Source of the DNA: Verrucomicrobiales bacterium
Lineage (GTDB): Bacteria; Verrucomicrobiota; Verrucomicrobiia; Verrucomicrobiales; DEV007
DNA length: 64,000 nt
Reading direction: 5' to 3'
Assembly (NCBI GenBank): GCA_016795505.1
Contig: JAEUHH010000058.1
Coordinates: 1-64,000 of the forward strand
Shown here: positions 59,912-64,000 of the stretch, one piece after another
Layout: each line of letters starts with the position of its first letter
Numbering within the stretch: position 1 is the stretch's first letter
Made by a program: the position numbers and the translations under genes
The notes under the pieces: generated by a model
Databases searched by the model: none
What the model saw: the letters and a program-made list of their open reading frames with translations, nothing else
What the model was told of the DNA's origin: nothing

Positions 59912-62900
59912 ATGAAAACGCACCCGAAAGTCCCAGGCGCCTCCCCCACGTTGGAAAGCCGTCGCGGCGTGGCGCTCATCACCGTGCTGACGATCATCTC
60001 GCTGTGCACGATCCTCGTCCTGACCTTCTTCCAACTGGCCCAGAACGAAATGATTGCCTCGGACAGCTACAACAGCGGTCTAGAGGCGCAACAGGTCGCC
60101 GAGCAGGCGGTGAATCTGGTGATCAAGCAGATCCGGGAGGCGACGTCAGACGGAGAAATGGCGTGGGCATCTCAACCAGGGGTGATCCGAACTTGGGGGA
60201 AGAGGGGAGATTTTGGAAAAGGCTACAAACTCTATTCGGATGAACAAATGGTAGAAACGGACGAGAGATCTTTGGTGGAGGGAGATTACAATGAATTTGA
60301 AAATTGGGATGCCCTCCCGGCGCAGTTCGTGGATCTCAATGAGCCCGTCATTCGGGGGACCAAGGTTTACTATCCCATCGTTGATCCCAGTGCACGCACC
60401 AATCCAAAGTGGCGGCAAAGTCTGGGTGAAGACAGTGATGGGGTGGAGGGATTTATGGTCCTGCCCGAGGATTCAGGGAATCGGCTTCTGGCCGAAGTCA
60501 AAAGAGGAACCGCGGGAGGTGTGGTGCCAAGTGGTCCCATGTCTGCGTCCGTGAAAGAGGCAACCGGTGGGGCCTTCAATACCCTTCCGATGCCGGTGAA
60601 GTGGATCTACCAGCTTAAAGATGGAACCTTGGGGGTTTTAGATAATGCCGGTCGCTTCAAGGCGACGTCTGGAGGAAATGAACCGAGCGCGGCTAATCCG
60701 ATGGTGGCTCGATTCGCATTCTGGGCCGATGATGAGACCAGCAAGCTGAACCCAAATGTTCATGCGGGGGGGGCTACTTGGACCACGCCGATGGCGTCAG
60801 GCCGCATTGATCGGGATCTGGGCCGCTATCAACCGCTTCAACACGAGTGGCAGCGCTATCCCGGGCACCCGGCGACCACTCACTTGGCGCCGGTGATTGC
60901 ACCAGGAATCCCTGATATCACCCTGAGCAGGGATAATATGGAAATGATTTTCAATCTGGTGCCAAGGGTGGTTGGAGGTGGGTCGGTATCCGGGACAAAA
61001 AAGGCAAACTTTAATGACCCAGGAGAGCGCAATGGCCTGATTGCAGACACGGACCGTCTCTATGCAACGCTGGATGAATTTTTCCTTGAGCCAGGGCATA
61101 AGTCGAGCAGCCCAAACCGGAGTGCTACTCTAAGAGATGCCAACGAGTTTCCAGATGCATCGAAGGGTGGCCGAGGTGGGAGTGCGATCGACTGGGAGGT
61201 GATGCAGGAACACGCTGAGCGAACGAAATTCTTCTTGTCGGTCGTTAGTCGAGCTCCGGAGACCACTATGTTCAACACTCCTCGCGTAAGTCTGTGGCCC
61301 ACCCATTGGGACGGGGCTGCAGGGCATTCGGATCAGGAGCACTGGACCCCGTTCGATCGGCTGATTCGTTTTTGCGGAGAAATGGGTGGTGTTGAATATC
61401 ATTTTCAACGATATGACTCCGACAGTTCAATAAATGATGTCCGGAACATCACGAGAAATATCGATCTGCTAAAATATTTGGACAATATGTTAGCTGAAGA
61501 TATTCCTGGCTTTCAGGGCAGCTTCGAATCGAAATATGGAAGGCACGAGTGCAGGCAGATTATCACGCAAATTTTCGACTATATTCGAGCAGTGAATCTG
61601 CACGATGATAGCCTGTATGGTGAAGATTGGAAAAGGGCTTTTAGTGGTCCGGGATTCAACAAGGACACTCATATTACCTACACTAACGGCAGGATTTCAG
61701 ATGCGAATGAGCGTCATATCCACAAAGGACATGGGCAGGTCACTCCTATCAAAATCGGAGGCGACGACCCGGAGAATCAGGTGGCTGGTCTCTGGAGCGA
61801 AGAAACCAAGGGTTTTGGTCGCTTCTACACACTGATGGATATCGGTGTAGTAATCATCAATTGCGCAGATGGTGGGGGGGTTTGGGATGACCGGGAAGAG
61901 GCGTTCAAAAGCCCGTATGTCGGAGTGGCTCGATATTCGAATCCAGGTACGACAAAGTATAATGTCGGATGGGTTGAGCCGGCGTCCACGCGATGGACTT
62001 ACTCGAATGTTCCCCCGCTCATGGGCGGGGGGTTGACAAGTCAATATATGGCCAATCTGGCAGGAAAGCAGGGCCTTGAGGGTGAGGACCTTCGGGCTTA
62101 CGCTCAATTGGAAACGAACTGGAACTGGCAGTTGGCATGGCTGGATCCGGATTATGCAAAAGAAATGCCCAGGGGAAAATTCAGAACTCCGTCGAATCCC
62201 GATATCTGCCATTTGAAACCGGATGAGCAATGCTTGCAGGCGGCGATCGTTTGGAACATGTTCTCGCCCTCGCTAGGTTGGGTTCCCATCAATCCTGACT
62301 TCTTCCTGGATATTAAAGTCGATGGGATGAACTTCGAGGACCCCGGAACGCAAGTGGGTACTAGTTTGGTTGGCAAGGGGCCCGTTGACTTTGGGTGGTC
62401 GCCAAGCCTAAATGGAAAGGGAGTAGATTTAATGGGTGCGCTGGACAATAATAGCATCAGCAATACCGCTTGGGTTCCAGCTAATGTCCAAGTATCGAGT
62501 ATTTGGCATGATCGACACTATGGAGGAACAAAACCTGCTACTTACTTTCTGGTTGGCCACCTAGGTTTGGGTGAGGGAATCAGGCATCTCAATAACGAAT
62601 TTAATCAAAATGCAGGACTTTCCCATAATGGGCGCTATTCTCCAATTGACTTTGGCTTTGGTGACGCCTCGCAAAAAGGCGATAAAGAGTATAATCGATA
62701 CTATTATATGACCCGACCGTTCCGCAATAAAGGTAAGACGGTAAGGATGTCAAAAGGAATAGTCAAAATGAACATCTGGTCAAGTGGGCAGGAGGTCGCG
62801 GGTCGTACGCTTGGGAGTGCGCCGCAGTCCGGTTCTCAATTGGTTCAACAAATAGACATACCATTTGACGAGTTTGAAGTTTTGGTGCCCAAGTTGGCGG

Positions 62901-64000
62901 GAGGGACTGCCGCTTACATCAATGAATTCAACGCCCTTGAAAGGGGAAAAATTGGTCCAATGGAGTACTGGTCTTTATCCCGCGATGGAGCGAATCCCGT
63001 TATAGCTACGAGGGGTCGGTTGTCAAAGGCAAATGGTCACCACGCGCTCTTTCATGAAGGTGATGTTGTTCGGTCAGTGGGGGTGAGACATGGGGATGTT
63101 CGGCTTGCCGCTGTCCAACCCAAGGTTCTCGCTTCCGCATCTGTTGGAGGGAGGCTTAGTGATGGCGGAGGGGATCCAGAAAATCCTCGGGAGTCGGTGT
63201 TTATGCCCCATTATCTTTATAATCAACAGAGTGCTCGCATGGCGCATGGATTCATGTATACGACTGGAGGCCGATTTGCCGGAGCTGCAAGTGGCGACCG
63301 TTCCCGTTGGTTGGTTCGATTTCGAAATGCGGATCCAGCGCGCGCCGTGTATCATTCAGACCGGATTCCCTACTTGATGACGCACGATCTCTCTGTCAAT
63401 GTGCAAAGATACGGTGATTTTGACTCTGGCTTTGGAAATGTTGTGGATGGATCCTATATTAACAAGCCAGATGAAGGGAATACGCATTCGCTGTTTCGGA
63501 GAACGGATCCGAATGCGTTGGTTTTTGGGAATTTTGAAATGGCGAGGGACTACGGGGATTTTCCATATTTCGTACGTGATTGGATCCATGAAGCGGGAAC
63601 ACCATCATACTTCTCTCCAAATCGCATTATGTCCTCGCCGGGGCAGTTAGGATCTCTTCCGGTTGGAACCACAATGGAATATACCTACAGTGAAAGCGGG
63701 CGTAACCGAACATTCCTGGGGCATCCTTGGCGAACTTTGTTGTTTCGTCCAAATGTGGAAGGCGGAGTGCCTGGTCCGGTTACGGAGGGGAGCGCAAATC
63801 CGCAGTCAGTCAATTACAGTTCGCATCCAGGGGCGGGCACTCAAACCGATGTGGCTGACCATTTGCTAATGGATATGTTTTGGATGCCGGTCGTCGAACC
63901 TTACGCGATTAGTGAACCGCTGAGCACGGCGGGCAAAGTAAATCTAAACTATCAAATATTACCTTTCCGCCACATACACAGAAGCACGGCTGTAAGAGGG
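59912..64000 (+). CDS. Verru_Chthon cassette protein A (partial, runs off window)
   Basis: Open for 1363 codons from the ATG at 59912 to the last base, with no stop. The N-terminus is prepilin-like: ESRRGVALITVLTIISLCTILVLTFFQL, then AQQVAEQAVNLVIKQIREAT and MAWASQPGVIRTWG, which is typical of Verru_Chthon cassette protein A. YKLYSDEQMV and PVKWIYQLKDGTLGVLD also fit. Cassettes of this kind (A-D, with pseudopilin-like partners) occur in many copies in Verrucomicrobia; partners B-D should lie to the right. The first 80 codons or so are GC-rich, then codon use shifts to AT-rich choices (AGA, TTA, ATA). Secretion-linked or cell-surface role; function not known. Confidence 0.88.
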   Translation, partial: MKTHPKVPGASPTLESRRGVALITVLTIISLCTILVLTFFQLAQNEMIASDSYNSGLEAQQVAEQAVNLVIKQIREATSDGEMAWASQPGVIRTWGKRGDFGKGYKLYSDEQMVETDERSLVEGDYNEFENWDALPAQFVDLNEPVIRGTKVYYPIVDPSARTNPKWRQSLGEDSDGVEGFMVLPEDSGNRLLAEVKRGTAGGVVPSGPMSASVKEATGGAFNTLPMPVKWIYQLKDGTLGVLDNAGRFKATSGGNEPSAANPMVARFAFWADDETSKLNPNVHAGGATWTTPMASGRIDRDLGRYQPLQHEWQRYPGHPATTHLAPVIAPGIPDITLSRDNMEMIFNLVPRVVGGGSVSGTKKANFNDPGERNGLIADTDRLYATLDEFFLEPGHKSSSPNRSATLRDANEFPDASKGGRGGSAIDWEVMQEHAERTKFFLSVVSRAPETTMFNTPRVSLWPTHWDGAAGHSDQEHWTPFDRLIRFCGEMGGVEYHFQRYDSDSSINDVRNITRNIDLLKYLDNMLAEDIPGFQGSFESKYGRHECRQIITQIFDYIRAVNLHDDSLYGEDWKRAFSGPGFNKDTHITYTNGRISDANERHIHKGHGQVTPIKIGGDDPENQVAGLWSEETKGFGRFYTLMDIGVVIINCADGGGVWDDREEAFKSPYVGVARYSNPGTTKYNVGWVEPASTRWTYSNVPPLMGGGLTSQYMANLAGKQGLEGEDLRAYAQLETNWNWQLAWLDPDYAKEMPRGKFRTPSNPDICHLKPDEQCLQAAIVWNMFSPSLGWVPINPDFFLDIKVDGMNFEDPGTQVGTSLVGKGPVDFGWSPSLNGKGVDLMGALDNNSISNTAWVPANVQVSSIWHDRHYGGTKPATYFLVGHLGLGEGIRHLNNEFNQNAGLSHNGRYSPIDFGFGDASQKGDKEYNRYYYMTRPFRNKGKTVRMSKGIVKMNIWSSGQEVAGRTLGSAPQSGSQLVQQIDIPFDEFEVLVPKLAGGTAAYINEFNALERGKIGPMEYWSLSRDGANPVIATRGRLSKANGHHALFHEGDVVRSVGVRHGDVRLAAVQPKVLASASVGGRLSDGGGDPENPRESVFMPHYLYNQQSARMAHGFMYTTGGRFAGAASGDRSRWLVRFRNADPARAVYHSDRIPYLMTHDLSVNVQRYGDFDSGFGNVVDGSYINKPDEGNTHSLFRRTDPNALVFGNFEMARDYGDFPYFVRDWIHEAGTPSYFSPNRIMSSPGQLGSLPVGTTMEYTYSESGRNRTFLGHPWRTLLFRPNVEGGVPGPVTEGSANPQSVNYSSHPGAGTQTDVADHLLMDMFWMPVVEPYAISEPLSTAGKVNLNYQILPFRHIHRSTAVRG

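Noticed and set aside
60145-64000. Pseudogene or frameshift in the Verru_Chthon gene
   Set aside because: I followed the frame codon by codon to the last base and found no stop; the composition changes but the frame does not.

Overview
The window is GC-rich bacterial DNA and most likely comes from a member of the Verrucomicrobiota. Four things point there. A Verru_Chthon cassette protein A-type prepilin gene runs off the right edge. There is a Minf_1886-family protein, which is known from Verrucomicrobia and Planctomycetes. A DUF1592-type cytochrome and DUF1552 pair is present, and an SHD1-like domain is fused to a C39-like protease. The outer membrane is Gram-negative, shown by lpxI, lpxB, a TonB receptor and several lipoproteins.

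Layout. 1-361 holds dispersed repeats. 0.4-12.4 kb is mainly minus strand: a secreted calcium-repeat/LamG-like protein, an epoxide hydrolase, a DUF1801 protein, a phosphoesterase overlapping a probable zinc-hydrolase-fold protein, class I fumarase and GalU, with one FAH-family hydrolase on the plus strand. At 12.5-14.1 kb there is a retron-like reverse transcriptase preceded by a structured stretch closed by a 13-bp inverted repeat. 14.3-21.5 kb carries the DUF1592 and DUF1552 genes, followed by two tandem paralogues of an unrecognised secreted family; a retropepsin-like gene pair sits on the opposite strand between the first two. 21.7-26 kb is an RND efflux pump. 26-32 kb is an iron-uptake island: TonB receptor, PepSY membrane protein, two AraC-type regulators and Fur-like inverted repeats.

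32-37.7 kb holds lipoproteins, an IF-1-like protein, a REP-associated transposase with matching inverted repeats, and a PQQ-type propeller. 37.9-47 kb is a cbb3 cytochrome oxidase operon (CcoS-like, CcoN-CcoO fusion, CcoQ, one-haem CcoP, CcoG, a FixH-position mini-protein, SafE-type protein, CcoI), interrupted by a toxin-antitoxin pair. 47-50.2 kb is a lipid A block (lpxI, a GnnA-like oxidoreductase, lpxB). It is followed by an M28 peptidase, the C39-like protease, tRNA-Ala(GGC), an M16 peptidase, the Minf_1886 protein, an SLC13 transporter and an SDR oxidoreductase. From 59.9 kb the Verru_Chthon gene continues to the edge, and its base composition changes sharply after its first 80 or so codons.

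Across the window seven intergenic loci carry a roughly 22-bp unit with core ACAGGGT and CCGAT/ATCGG ends, arranged as tandem or inverted copies. It occurs even inside the cco and lpx gene runs. A separate 293-bp element with 30-bp inverted ends lies at 5 kb. The strongest candidates for something undescribed are the reverse transcriptase with its structured leader, this short repeat family and the chimeric composition of the Verru_Chthon gene.
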